Shown one piece after another: positions 23,354-31,260 of a DNA stretch of 38,161 nucleotides. Made by a program: the position numbers and the translations under genes. Within the stretch, counting starts at the first letter, position 1; each line of letters begins with the position of its first letter. The notes beneath the pieces are model-generated. The model saw only the letters and a list, made by a program, of their open reading frames with translations, was not told the DNA's origin and did no database searches. The DNA lies in the IMG/VR virus record IMGVR_UViG_3300037521_000201, positions 1 to 38,161 of that record; one strand, given 5' to 3'. Source of the DNA: a virus.

Positions 23354-24334
23354 CTATGTTAATATTGTGTCGATCCAAAGATAACCGGCAGAATTGGCAG
23401 TAACTACTGTGCCAGTTTCTTCCATTGAATCATATACATGGCCTTTCTTTTCGTTATGCCAATAGCTCTCAGTGATACGAACTTGTTTGTTATCAAGTTT
23501 TGATCTAGTCTGAACACCGGCGTTAAGTTTTTTACGGCCAGGACCTTGAAAGGCGTATAAGAAAGCAGAACCCTTAGTATCGTTCTTTTCCCAAATGTAT
23601 TGACCTGCATAAGCATCGGTTGAACCGGCATCGGCTGTATTCATAACAGCTCCACCAACTACAACACTACCAATTTGGAGAATGTTTGCTAATGAATCGG
23701 CTGTAAGTGAATCACGGCCTACATATTTAAGCTGTTCTCTCATATCGTCAATTCGTTTGATTGCTTGCATAGTGCCGAAATCAAGCATTAATCTAAGAGA
23801 TTTAGGGTTTACACCTTCTCTTTTAAGTTTAGAAAGGGCTACATCAAAATCAGCTAAGAAAGTAGATGTAGAAGGGGCGAGCCATGAACCGGCCTGATCT
23901 TTTCCACCGGCTACACCGTCGGACCAAGTATCAGCAAAAATCGCTTCAGCAACTCTGATCTCACGACCTAAGTCTAAATCTTTTGAATTCTTTTCGATTG
24001 AATCAGTGGCTAATTCGATAGGGGGTGATTGTCCGTTAGGAATACCCGCATCTCGAAGATCTTCACGTGTGATCATATCAGAAGCCGCATATTGTTTGGT
24101 ATTGGCATCGACGGTATCACGTTCAACCTGAGTAGTTTTGATTCTAGTACCTGGCGCACGTTCTGAGGCTCCGCTTTGGAACTGTTCACCCTTGTTATAA
24201 CGTGTAATTTTTTGTTTTGGGCTCATGAGTTCAATCATGGGGAAAACTTCTTTATTGATCAATTCGCTGTCGTGAAATTTGACAGAAATATCTTGTGCGT
24301 GTCCGACTAGAACTTCTACATTTTGACCACTCAT
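23354..24334 (-). CDS. Major capsid protein (Mu T-like)
   Basis: A 326-aa protein. The block DTVDANTKQYAASDMITREDLRDAG (about 71-95, split by function) and DLGREIRVAEAIFADTWSDG mark the capsid proteins of Mu-like and related phages, and LMLDFGTMQAIKRIDD is in the central domain. The order protease/scaffold, decoration, capsid, gp36 supports the call. The fold is presumably HK97-type. Probably one of the most abundant virion proteins. Confidence 0.85.
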   Translation of the reverse strand: MSGQNVEVLVGHAQDISVKFHDSELINKEVFPMIELMSPKQKITRYNKGEQFQSGASERAPGTRIKTTQVERDTVDANTKQYAASDMITREDLRDAGIPNGQSPPIELATDSIEKNSKDLDLGREIRVAEAIFADTWSDGVAGGKDQAGSWLAPSTSTFLADFDVALSKLKREGVNPKSLRLMLDFGTMQAIKRIDDMREQLKYVGRDSLTADSLANILQIGSVVVGGAVMNTADAGSTDAYAGQYIWEKNDTKGSAFLYAFQGPGRKKLNAGVQTRSKLDNKQVRITESYWHNEKKGHVYDSMEETGTVVTANSAGYLWIDTILT

Positions 24335-24396
24335 TTTGATAACCTCTTATTTTGTTGTTGTGAAAACCGTTTAATTAAATAATTTAAAAGACTTGA

Positions 24397-24777
24397 TTAA
24401 GCTGTTGTGCCGCCTCTAGTTAGGTGAATAATAGAATACTTGTCTAGTGCGCTTCCACCTTCGTCAGCTTGACCCACTTCACGCTTGCCTGAAGCTGATG
24501 TAATAGCTTTACCGGCTGCGTCAGAAGCAACTACAGCCCCGTTTGCGACTGCGGCACCAGAAAGAACTCGAACTACATTACCAGAATTTTGCAAATGAAC
24601 TTCAACAGATTCGCCTTGTGCGACGGTTTTTGAAGCTACGCCCTTGATCTCTTCGCCATCACCACAGGTAACGACTTCGCCATTGGAATCCAATTTAACA
24701 AAGGTATCCGCGACAATAGCAGCGCCCGCAATGTAAGTGAGTGATTTTTCTTCTGATACTTTTCTGCCTTGTCCCAT
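24397..24777 (-). CDS. Capsid decoration protein (DUF2190)
   Basis: A 126-aa protein. The sequence is Gly/Ala/Val-rich, with AGAAIVADTFVKLDSNGEVV followed by KGVASKTVAQGESVEVHL, the alternating strand pattern of DUF2190 proteins. They trimerise on the capsid and stabilise it. It lies between the protease/scaffold and capsid genes, the usual position. Confidence 0.8.
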   Translation of the reverse strand: MGQGRKVSEEKSLTYIAGAAIVADTFVKLDSNGEVVTCGDGEEIKGVASKTVAQGESVEVHLQNSGNVVRVLSGAAVANGAVVASDAAGKAITSASGKREVGQADEGGSALDKYSIIHLTRGGTTA

Positions 24778-24840
24778 GATAAGAGCCTCTTTTTAAATTG
24801 TAAATTCGTTATTTGTTAATAATTTGTTCTAATCTCTTGA

Positions 24841-26016
24841 TTAAACTGAAGCTTTGAAAAGTCCAGGTTCTTTTTCTTGTAATTTTTTGATTGATTCGCC
24901 GTAAGTGCCACCGTCTTTTTCTTGGATAGCCGAGGCTTTTTCTTTGATTTGAGCTTCTATTGAAGCGGCTGCTTCGCTAACTTCGCCAAATACTGTGCCT
25001 GGTGTTACGCTTGCTTTCTTGTTCTCAAGGCTCAATTTGTAATTTTCTAGAGGTGTTCGAGATACTGTTTCGTCACCTTCTTTAAATTCTTGAGCGGCTT
25101 GGCCATCTAAAGCCTTAACGGTCATAAGAATAGATTGCTTTTCAGCAGGGTCGATTTTTCCATCAGAAACCAATTTTTCAGCAAAAGCGTTGTGCTCTGC
25201 GTCTTTTTTCTCAGATTCAATGGTATCAATGCTTGTTTGAAGCTCTTTGCTCTTAGCTTCTGAGGCCACAAGTTTTTCAGAAAACTCGCCTGATTCAATT
25301 GTTTTGGCTTCTAAGTCAGCTTTTAGTGAAGTGACTTCAATTTCTTGTAATTTAAATGCTGCTTCGTAATCCATTTTTTGATCCTCATTTGGGGTTTCTT
25401 TGAAAGTTTCCATTACTTTTGGTTCGGTAATTCTGGTTTGCTTAAGGTCATCTATTGAGAACTGAGATATAATACTGTCAGCCGTTTCGAGCCCTTTTTC
25501 ACCTATCATGAAATCACGCATGCTTTGAAACATTCTTCCAACCGTTCTAAGGCCGAAAGCCGCGTCCATTTCAGCAAATTCAACGTCAATTTCAGCAAAT
25601 TCGATAGTCTGAATATCTTCGCTTTCTGAATACGCGAAATCTGGCATACCTTTAACGGCAACCGGAGCACCACCAAAAAACCCAACATGCTTTAAGGATT
25701 TGTTTCCTCTAAGAGCAATTGATCGATGTTTAAAATTCTTTCTTTTTAGAGCTTCGCCAAATTCCTCTGTAATATCTGACATCCTAGCGAAAAGCTTCTT
25801 ACCCTTGCGAAATAATTCGTTTGGTTCAAACCACGCGTAAGCGGGTGAGTTTTCTTTAGGGTGACCGATTACAGCCGGAACCGAATCTTTCATTTCGTTC
25901 GTGGCTTCGATTATTTGATCTAGATCCGCTTCAGTCCACGTTTGAGTATTCCCAGCGCCATCCGTTTGCTTACCGGCTCTGAATATTTCCATTGTGACTG
26001 TTTTGGTCTTGCTCAT
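24841..26016 (-). CDS. Mu I-like capsid protease with scaffold region
   Basis: A 391-aa protein. The N-terminal 140 residues match Mu-like prohead proteases: WTEADLDQIIEATNEM, PAVIGHPKENSPAYAW (His52 probable catalytic), and HRSIALRG (His97, Ser99). A long helical, Glu/Lys-rich region from about 210 to 300 (SLKADLEAKTIESGEFSEK...) is scaffold-like. In Mu the I gene also gives the scaffold Z from an internal start. It is the first gene of the leftward structural operon. No good ribosome site precedes the ATG at 26016, and a second ATG eight codons in lacks one as well. Confidence 0.85.
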   Translation of the reverse strand: MSKTKTVTMEIFRAGKQTDGAGNTQTWTEADLDQIIEATNEMKDSVPAVIGHPKENSPAYAWFEPNELFRKGKKLFARMSDITEEFGEALKRKNFKHRSIALRGNKSLKHVGFFGGAPVAVKGMPDFAYSESEDIQTIEFAEIDVEFAEMDAAFGLRTVGRMFQSMRDFMIGEKGLETADSIISQFSIDDLKQTRITEPKVMETFKETPNEDQKMDYEAAFKLQEIEVTSLKADLEAKTIESGEFSEKLVASEAKSKELQTSIDTIESEKKDAEHNAFAEKLVSDGKIDPAEKQSILMTVKALDGQAAQEFKEGDETVSRTPLENYKLSLENKKASVTPGTVFGEVSEAAASIEAQIKEKASAIQEKDGGTYGESIKKLQEKEPGLFKASV

Positions 26017-26164
26017 TATGAAGATTAAATTAAAACAAGTTTTTTTGCGCTCCTACGACAAAACGCTAGTCAATGGCACTGAATAATTGTATACTGTAGT
26101 TAAGATTAAGAACTGCTATGAAAATCGAAAACATTTAAAGAGAGAAAGGGCATAAGGGGGTAGG
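26017..26164. other. Divergent control region between the two structural operons
   Basis: About 150 bp separating the leftward capsid/tail operon from the rightward operon. A rightward promoter can be seen at 26067-26095. No clear -35/-10 pair reads leftward toward the protease gene, so that operon may depend on an activator. The Mor-like protein is the candidate. A six-codon frame (MKIENI) at 26116-26136 has no clear ribosome site. Confidence 0.5.
26067..26095 (+). promoter_or_regulatory. Rightward promoter
   Basis: TAGTCA (26067-26072) and TATACT (26090-26095) are separated by 17 bases and match the sigma-70 consensus at four and five positions. It would drive the small ORFs, the IbrB/IbrA-like pair and possibly the downstream head genes. 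Confidence 0.5.
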
Positions 26165-26338
26165 ATGCTAGATCCGTTCACAATGCAAGAGGCCACGCCA
26201 GAGCGCGAGGCTGAAATCAGACAGAACCAGAAAGATTTTTTATTCGGTAGTGAGAATAACAATGATATGTACAAGTTCAAAGACGATAACACGCACCAGG
26301 GCAAGAATATAAAGCCTAGACGGTATAGGAGGGGGTAG
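26165..26338 (+). CDS. Small hypothetical protein (57 aa)
   Basis: The ATG at 26165 follows AAGGGGGTAGG. The frame codes for a charged, polar 57-aa protein starting MLDPFTMQEATPEREAEIR and ending in KPRRYRRG. The longer leftward frame over the same bases (26116-26409) lacks a ribosome site. It is the first gene of the rightward operon. No family was recognised. Confidence 0.55.
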   Translation: MLDPFTMQEATPEREAEIRQNQKDFLFGSENNNDMYKFKDDNTHQGKNIKPRRYRRG

Positions 26339-26341
26339 GGT

Positions 26342-26413
26342 ATGGAACTACAAAATGGCACTGGGAGAGGTTTATTTAACACACAATCTAACAGAGTATT
26401 TGAAAACAATTAA
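26342..26413 (+). CDS. Possible micropeptide (23 aa)
   Basis: ATG at 26342 is preceded by AGGAGGGGG and opens a 23-codon frame (MELQNGTGRGLFNTQSNRVF...). Its stop lies in the strong ribosome site of the IbrB-like gene (TAAGGAG), so it may couple translation of that gene. The peptide is not recognised. Confidence 0.4.
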   Translation: MELQNGTGRGLFNTQSNRVFENN

Positions 26414-26422
26414 GGAGAGAAT

Positions 26423-27574
26423 ATGGATTACAAAAGACAAGATATTAACACACTACTTTCAGATATACAAGGGTTTATGGACTCTTATGAAAGTCTAACT
26501 ACAAAAATGGAGTTTATAAACGATGTAAGAGAATATATTCATGAAAATGGGCCATTCAAAAATGAACCGGTAGATTTTGTAAGGTGGGTTGTTACAGATG
26601 ATGTAATAGCTAATGAGTATAACCCTAATAAGGTCGCACCTCCTGAGATGGAATTATTAGAAGTGAGTATAATGAATGATGGATATACTCAACCTATTGT
26701 TACATGGCCTAATAATGATAAATCAGAGGTTGTGGATGGTTTTCACAGAAGTAGGGTTGGTAGAGAGTCTGCTATTGTTAAAGAAAGGATCATGGGGTTT
26801 TTGCCAACAGTAGCTATAAGAAATGAGCAGGCAAGCAAAAATGATAGGATTGCTTCAACTATTCGTCATAATAGAGCTAGAGGTAAACATCAAGTTGATG
26901 CTATGAGTGAAATTATTTTAGAGTTAAAAAATAGAAATTGGAAAAACTCAAGAATAGCTCGTGAACTTGGTATGGATGAAGAGGAAATATTAAGGCTTTG
27001 TCAGATTACAGGTTTACAAGATGTTTTTTCAGATGATGATTTTTCTAAGTCATGGATAGCTAGTGATTCTACTGAAAGTCCTTTTGAAGAGTTAACAGAT
27101 GATCTAACTAATGAGGAAGTTGAAAAATATCGTACAGTAAATACTAATGATCCTGATAGAATATTCCATACATTTGATAAATGGGAGTGCCATAAGGCCG
27201 GATTCTACGCTTCTAAATTTGAAGGGAAGAAAAAAGATGAATGTGAACAATCTTATGCAAATTTTCTATCGAATGATACTAAATTCAAAGAAGCTCTTAA
27301 CGGTGTTATTTCTAAATGGAAACATTCTTGTGAACATTATTTAACTAATAAATCAATGAATAGAATAGCTTGGTTAGGTCAGGCAGCTATGTGTTATGGT
27401 ACAGGAATACCTAGTGTATTTTGCGCCGGATTTAATAGACTCACACCTGATGAACAAGAAAGGGCTAATAATATTGCTTTAGAGTATTTAAACATTTGGC
27501 TTAAAAACAATAATAGGAACGAAGTTGAAATAGAAGAAGCTTTATCACTTGGCCGTCAAGTTAACATTTATTAA
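26423..27574 (+). CDS. IbrB-like ParB-domain protein
   Basis: A 383-aa protein with TAAGGAGAG before its ATG. Residues about 57-160 are a ParB/sulfiredoxin-type domain: VAPPEMELLEVSIMNDGYTQPI, then VVDGFHRSRV (103-112), then TIRHNRARGKHQ (147-158). HTH-like NSRIARELGMDEEEILRLCQ follows (about 174-193). The C-terminal 170 residues are less familiar. Such ParB-like proteins are commonly paired with PAPS-reductase-like IbrA in phages and other mobile elements; IbrAB was named for regulating immunoglobulin-binding proteins in Escherichia coli. Nearby codons look AT-richer than the head genes. Its biochemical target is unknown. Confidence 0.8.
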   Translation: MDYKRQDINTLLSDIQGFMDSYESLTTKMEFINDVREYIHENGPFKNEPVDFVRWVVTDDVIANEYNPNKVAPPEMELLEVSIMNDGYTQPIVTWPNNDKSEVVDGFHRSRVGRESAIVKERIMGFLPTVAIRNEQASKNDRIASTIRHNRARGKHQVDAMSEIILELKNRNWKNSRIARELGMDEEEILRLCQITGLQDVFSDDDFSKSWIASDSTESPFEELTDDLTNEEVEKYRTVNTNDPDRIFHTFDKWECHKAGFYASKFEGKKKDECEQSYANFLSNDTKFKEALNGVISKWKHSCEHYLTNKSMNRIAWLGQAAMCYGTGIPSVFCAGFNRLTPDEQERANNIALEYLNIWLKNNNRNEVEIEEALSLGRQVNIY

Positions 27575-27587
27575 GGAGAAATGAAAA

Positions 27588-28805
27588 ATGGCAACAAAAT
27601 TATATCAAGATACTAATGTATTAGACGCTGCAAAAGATCGTATTTCTAAGGCTTTTGATGACTTCGAGAGGGTCTATATATCCTTTTCAGGAGGAAAAGA
27701 CAGCTCTGTGATGACTCATTTAGTTATGGAAGAAGCAATAAGAAGGGGTAGAAAAGTTGGTTTACTTATAATCGACCTGGAGGCTCAATATGTAGATACT
27801 ATTGACCATGTAGAAGTAATGGCTGAAATGTATAAAGACCATATAGATTTACACTGGTTTTGTGGCGAACTTCTTTTAAGAAATGCTGTGAGTAATTATG
27901 AGCCTCGCTGGATTTGTTGGGATGAAGAGAAAAAAGATATGTGGGTTAGAGATAAACCGAAACTAGCTAGGGATTTAAACGATTACCCTTTTTATGTTCC
28001 AAAGATGGAATTTGAAGAATTAATGGTAATTTTTGGTGAATGGTACTCTCAAGGTAAATCAACAGGCGCCTTTATTGGTATTCGTTCAGATGAGAGCTTG
28101 CATAGATACAGGGCTATTGTTAGCCGTAAAGATGGTTTAATGCACAGGGATTACAAGTGGACTACTAAGGTAAAAAAGAATCTTTTTAATCTATACCCTA
28201 TTTATGATTGGAAAACTGAGGATATTTGGATTTATCATGGAAAATATAACGATAAGCCTCATAATGCTGTTTATGATAAAATGAATATGGCCGGTGTTAA
28301 GTTAAGCCAACAAAGACTTTGCCAACCCTATGGGGATGACCAAAGAAGGGGTTTATGGTTATATCATATACTAGAGCCTGATACTTGGTATAAATTAATT
28401 AATAGAGTTAATGGTGTTAATTCTGGTGCTTTATACGTACAAGAAAACGGTAATGTTATGGGATACCATAAAATAACCAAGCCTGAGAACCATACTTGGA
28501 AAAGTTTTTGTAATATGCTTTTATCTACAATGCCAAAGAAAACAGGTGTTCATTATAGGAGTCGTTTCCAAAAATTTATTTCAGGTTGGCAAGATCGGGG
28601 TTATTTAACGATACCACAAGAGGCCCCTTTGGAGCTTGAAAGTAAGTGTTGGGTTCCTTCATGGCGTAGAATGTGTAGGGTTATTTTAAGAAATGATTAT
28701 TGGTGCAAGGGATTGGGTCAAACTCAGCCTTTATCAGATGCTTATGGTAAATTTAAGGATATTCGAGCAAAGCGAAAAATTGTAAAGGAGCTTGAGGGGG
28801 TATGA
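27588..28805 (+). CDS. IbrA-like PAPS-reductase/ATP-pyrophosphatase family protein (DUF3440-like)
   Basis: A 405-aa protein beginning 14 bp after the IbrB-like gene. The PP-loop SGGKDSS is at residues 34-40. The family's later blocks are present: TGAFIGIRSDESLHRYR, YPIYDWKTEDIWIYHG, and SQQRLCQPYGDDQRRGL. The C-terminus (CRVILRNDYWCKGLGQTQP) fits DUF3440-type proteins. PP-loop enzymes adenylate or reduce a substrate. DndC, the phosphorothioation protein, belongs to the same superfamily, but no other dnd genes are here. The two-gene pairing with the ParB-like protein is the firm point. Confidence 0.85.
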   Translation: MATKLYQDTNVLDAAKDRISKAFDDFERVYISFSGGKDSSVMTHLVMEEAIRRGRKVGLLIIDLEAQYVDTIDHVEVMAEMYKDHIDLHWFCGELLLRNAVSNYEPRWICWDEEKKDMWVRDKPKLARDLNDYPFYVPKMEFEELMVIFGEWYSQGKSTGAFIGIRSDESLHRYRAIVSRKDGLMHRDYKWTTKVKKNLFNLYPIYDWKTEDIWIYHGKYNDKPHNAVYDKMNMAGVKLSQQRLCQPYGDDQRRGLWLYHILEPDTWYKLINRVNGVNSGALYVQENGNVMGYHKITKPENHTWKSFCNMLLSTMPKKTGVHYRSRFQKFISGWQDRGYLTIPQEAPLELESKCWVPSWRRMCRVILRNDYWCKGLGQTQPLSDAYGKFKDIRAKRKIVKELEGV

Positions 28806-28840
28806 CTAAAAAAACCAAAATTTTAAAAGAAGGGGAGTAG
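28802..28840 (+). CDS. Possible 12-aa peptide (coupling ORF)
   Basis: ATG overlaps the IbrA stop (ATGA) and opens MTKKTKILKEGE before TAG. The end of this frame contains the AAGGGGAG ribosome site of the next gene, so it may exist only to carry ribosomes forward. Very short; coding is uncertain. Confidence 0.25.
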   Translation: MTKKTKILKEGE

Positions 28841-28841
28841 G

Positions 28842-29120
28842 ATGGAAGAAATAAAAGAAATAATTTTGAGTCACTGCCAGGGGATAGCTTACCCAGAATT
28901 TGATCTTGAAGATTTGAATGTGATGGTAAAAGAAATCAATGACCGTTATACTAATGTACAGAGCCAAGAGCTAACCAAAGCAAAGGAAGAAATCGAGAGG
29001 TTGAAGAAATGGAAAGATTGGTTAGAGGCTCATAAAGATTCACATGATATTTATTGTAATCATAGAGATGGTCGGGTTTGTAACTGTGGCCTTGACGAAC
29101 TACTAAAAGAGGTGAAGTGA
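28842..29120 (+). CDS. Hypothetical coiled-coil protein with C-terminal Cys/His motif
   Basis: A 92-aa protein with AAGGGGAGTAGG before the ATG. The middle is a charged helix (LTKAKEEIERLKKWKDWLEA), and the C-terminus has YCNHRDGRVCNCGLDELL. That C-x-H..CxCGLD pattern recurs in small phage proteins and may bind a metal. Function unknown. First in a string of small genes between IbrA and the terminase. Confidence 0.6.
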   Translation: MEEIKEIILSHCQGIAYPEFDLEDLNVMVKEINDRYTNVQSQELTKAKEEIERLKKWKDWLEAHKDSHDIYCNHRDGRVCNCGLDELLKEVK

Positions 29121-29497
29121 TGGTAAAGGAAACACCGAAAATTCTTTATAAAGCCTTAAGACAATATGCTCACAATACTAGGGTAGGGGATTTATTCGCT
29201 GGGTTTGATTATGATGAAACTGTAAAAATAGTCGAATCCCTAGAAAAGATTTTAGCCGATACCATAGTAGACTCCAATGACCAAAGGCATAATTTTGTAA
29301 TGTCAGAGATTAAGGTTAAATCCCAGGCCAAGGAAATAGAAGGGCTGAAGGAGTTGGTTAAATTGGCTGTTCAATGGTTTGGCGATGAGATAGAGAATGG
29401 AAACGGAAATATTGAATATGATGAGTTAGAACTAATCTATAAAAAACTCCTATCCAAACCAACAGAACCAGACACCACAGACAAGGGAGGGGGGTAG
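29120..29497 (+). CDS. Hypothetical protein (125 aa)
   Basis: The ATG at 29120 (TGATG overlap with the previous gene) lies six bases after AGAGGTG and is preferred to the GTG at 29117. The protein is helical and acidic, with DYDETVKIVESLEKILADT and a Pro/Thr/Gly tail (TEPDTTDKGGG). No family was recognised. Confidence 0.6.
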   Translation: MVKETPKILYKALRQYAHNTRVGDLFAGFDYDETVKIVESLEKILADTIVDSNDQRHNFVMSEIKVKSQAKEIEGLKELVKLAVQWFGDEIENGNGNIEYDELELIYKKLLSKPTEPDTTDKGGG

Positions 29498-29569
29498 ATG
29501 GAAGAATACAAACTAATATTATTAGTCGTGGCCATGTTAGCTTTTATAATTGCAGTGGTTTTAAAATGA
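29498..29569 (+). CDS. Single-span membrane micropeptide (23 aa)
   Basis: ATG at 29498 follows AAGGGAGGGGGG. The product, MEEYK followed by about 17 hydrophobic residues and a Lys, is almost entirely one membrane helix. The TGA overlaps the ATG of the next gene. The ribosome site is among the strongest in the window, which argues against chance. Confidence 0.5.
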   Translation: MEEYKLILLVVAMLAFIIAVVLK

Positions 29570-29760
29570 AAAGCACCGTATTTAAACCAAACAACGGAGA
29601 AGGAATGGAAGAAACTTTTGAACAATGGCTAGAAAGCTTAAATCAGTACGCTAAAGATTTAGGATGGCCACCAAACTTTGACGATTGCGAAGAGACTAGA
29701 GAGTGTTACGAAGATGGTGAAACGAAAGCTCAAGCATTTGGTGATATGTTTAGGAATTAA
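29566..29760 (+). CDS. Hypothetical acidic protein (64 aa or 51 aa)
   Basis: The first ATG (29566) overlaps the micropeptide stop. A second in-frame ATG at 29605 is preceded by GGAGAAGGA and may be the true start, giving a 51-aa acidic helical protein (METFEQW-type opening: MEETFEQWLESLNQYAKD). No family was recognised. Confidence 0.5.
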   Translation: MKSTVFKPNNGEGMEETFEQWLESLNQYAKDLGWPPNFDDCEETRECYEDGETKAQAFGDMFRN

Positions 29761-29806
29761 CCAAAGAGGAATAAATGACACCCACTAACAAAGAGGAGCT
29801 GTAGAG

Positions 29807-30019
29807 ATGGATGACTATAGTAAGAGAAGAATAACTCTAAATGAGGAGATTTCAATAGCCTTTTATCATTGGGATCACACAGAAAACGAGCTTTCGATTG
29901 AGGGAGAGGTTGGCGGATGCTATTTCTGTTCAGGCACTAATATTGATATTGCAATCACCAAAGAGAAAGCGGTTGAGTTAATTGAAATTCTTAATGGATT
30001 TTTAACCCCCAAAGACTAA
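29807..30019 (+). CDS. Hypothetical protein (70 aa)
   Basis: A 70-aa acidic protein with AAGAGGAGCTG before the ATG. A nine-codon frame at 29775-29804 ends just ahead and holds that ribosome site, so translation may be coupled. CYFCSG in the middle gives one CxxC. No family was recognised. Confidence 0.55.
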   Translation: MDDYSKRRITLNEEISIAFYHWDHTENELSIEGEVGGCYFCSGTNIDIAITKEKAVELIEILNGFLTPKD

Positions 30020-30034
30020 GGAGAGATGAAGAGA

Positions 30035-30244
30035 ATGGATATAGACGCACTAAGACAAGCACACGAAAAGCTAAAGAGGAAAAGTCTGAAGCAAAGGGAC
30101 CGCATCAAGGAACTGGAAGAAGGATTAGAAGGGTTAATTAAATTTAGCGAAGATGAAAAGCAAGAGGGGATGGTGGGTTATAACTCCGGCCTGATAATCA
30201 TGAGTTTAGCAGTATCTAGACAATTTCCTGCCTACTCTTTGTAA
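30035..30244 (+). CDS. Hypothetical coiled-coil protein (69 aa)
   Basis: AAGGAG lies about ten bases before the ATG at 30035; an in-frame ATG at 30026 is too close to it. The N-terminal half is strongly charged and helical (AHEKLKRKSLKQRDRIKELEE), likely a coiled coil, and the C-terminal half is more hydrophobic. No family was recognised. Confidence 0.5.
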   Translation: MDIDALRQAHEKLKRKSLKQRDRIKELEEGLEGLIKFSEDEKQEGMVGYNSGLIIMSLAVSRQFPAYSL

Positions 30245-30268
30245 AACAACAATTAAACGAGGATGAAT

Positions 30269-30562
30269 ATGACTGAAAGAACAACTAAAATTGAGATGGA
30301 ACTAACCCACAATGAATATCTTAGATACAAAGAAATGGCCAAAGCATTAGATAGCCCTAATCCATACAATTTGATTTGCGCTCTTTACGAAACAGAACAG
30401 AACAGGATACAAATAGGGGATTTCTTTTACTCTACAGAACAAAACGGGGTAGATATAAGGAAATGTGATAATCAAAATCAAGCTGATAGGCTCAATAGTA
30501 TTGGTCAGTTTAAAAAGTTACCCGAAAATTTTGACTTTTTATCCTTAATTGAGGGCAAATGA
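30269..30562 (+). CDS. Hypothetical protein (97 aa)
   Basis: ACGAGG lies six bases before the ATG at 30269, which is preferred over an in-frame ATG at 30263. The 97-aa product begins MTERTTKIEMELTHNEYLR and has mixed composition. Its TGA overlaps the next ATG. No family was recognised. Confidence 0.55.
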   Translation: MTERTTKIEMELTHNEYLRYKEMAKALDSPNPYNLICALYETEQNRIQIGDFFYSTEQNGVDIRKCDNQNQADRLNSIGQFKKLPENFDFLSLIEGK

Positions 30563-30726
30563 ATAAGCGAGAGATGCAAGAAATATCTATGAAATTCGCA
30601 CCGAGGCCAGAGGATATTAATTTTATTAATTATCCATCAGACAGGGAGCAAGTCCAGGCGGTTGTGAAAAAGGGGCCAAGAGCCCCCCAATATCTTTCGA
30701 CATTAACCTCCAATAAATTGGATTGA
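30559..30726 (+). CDS. Small hypothetical protein (55 aa)
   Basis: ATG at 30559 overlaps the stop of the previous gene (ATGA), with GAGGG just before. It encodes a basic, Pro-containing 55-aa protein (MNKREMQEISMKFAPRPEDI...). A GGGGC-GCCCC hairpin lies inside the gene near 30676. No family was recognised. Confidence 0.5.
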   Translation: MNKREMQEISMKFAPRPEDINFINYPSDREQVQAVVKKGPRAPQYLSTLTSNKLD

Positions 30727-30741
30727 TAATAAGGTACTATA

Positions 30742-30945
30742 ATGACTAAAAAAATGCCACCCAGAACAGGAACTATTTTGCAAATATACCAATGTGAGAT
30801 TATAGACGTGTTTCACTCGCAAATTGATGCTGTAAGAAAAACCGGTGTAACCGCAAATCTTTTAAGTCAGGCTCTAAACGGTATTAACGAATCCTGTGGA
30901 GGTTACGAATGGAAGTACGCTAAGGGAATAGACGGATTGTTTTAA
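30742..30945 (+). CDS. Small protein with NUMOD1-like DNA-binding motif
   Basis: A 67-aa protein. Residues about 15-60 follow the NUMOD1 pattern found beside homing endonucleases: QCEIIDVFHSQIDAVRKTG, then LLSQALNGINESCGGYEWKY, with the typical conserved Ala, Gly and GGY.WKY. No nuclease domain is attached or nearby. It may be the orphaned DNA-binding part of an intron-type endonuclease reused as a small regulator. Family call by pattern. Confidence 0.55.
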   Translation: MTKKMPPRTGTILQIYQCEIIDVFHSQIDAVRKTGVTANLLSQALNGINESCGGYEWKYAKGIDGLF

Positions 30946-31008
30946 AAAAAGTCTTAGCCCGTAAAAACGCGATAGAATCGACACTTTTAGATGATAACAA
31001 GGGGAATT

Positions 31009-31209
31009 ATGATTATCAATTCAGGCTTAAAAGACAAAAACAATCGTGAAATTTTAGACGGCCATACAATAAAAGCTACCGGCATAAAAGATAATCTGGG
31101 GCGTGAATATAAAATATCATTTGAAAAAGGGTGTTTTACGGCTAAATGCTATAAATCTGAAACGTGCCTTGGTAATTTGAACCTTTCGGATTTCGAGATT
31201 CTTGATTAA
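31009..31209 (+). CDS. YopX-like small protein
   Basis: A 66-aa protein. AAGGGG lies before the ATG at 31009, favouring it over an in-frame start 18 bases upstream. The opening NSGLKDKNNREILDGHTIKAT resembles the N-terminus of YopX-family phage proteins ('D.ngkeIyeGD.vk'), but the protein is shorter than typical. Function of the family is unknown. Confidence 0.4.
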   Translation: MIINSGLKDKNNREILDGHTIKATGIKDNLGREYKISFEKGCFTAKCYKSETCLGNLNLSDFEILD

Positions 31210-31260
31210 AAAACCGCTTTGAACTCCGCCAAAATATCGTAATTTAACAGTAAAGGGAAA

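Noticed and set aside
26116-26409. 97-codon leftward frame in the divergent region
   Set aside because: No ribosome site and Leu/Phe/Ser-rich shadow-like composition; two rightward small frames with strong ribosome sites cover the same bases.
30676-30691. GGGGC/GCCCC hairpin as a terminator
   Set aside because: It lies within the 55-aa gene and is not followed by a T run.
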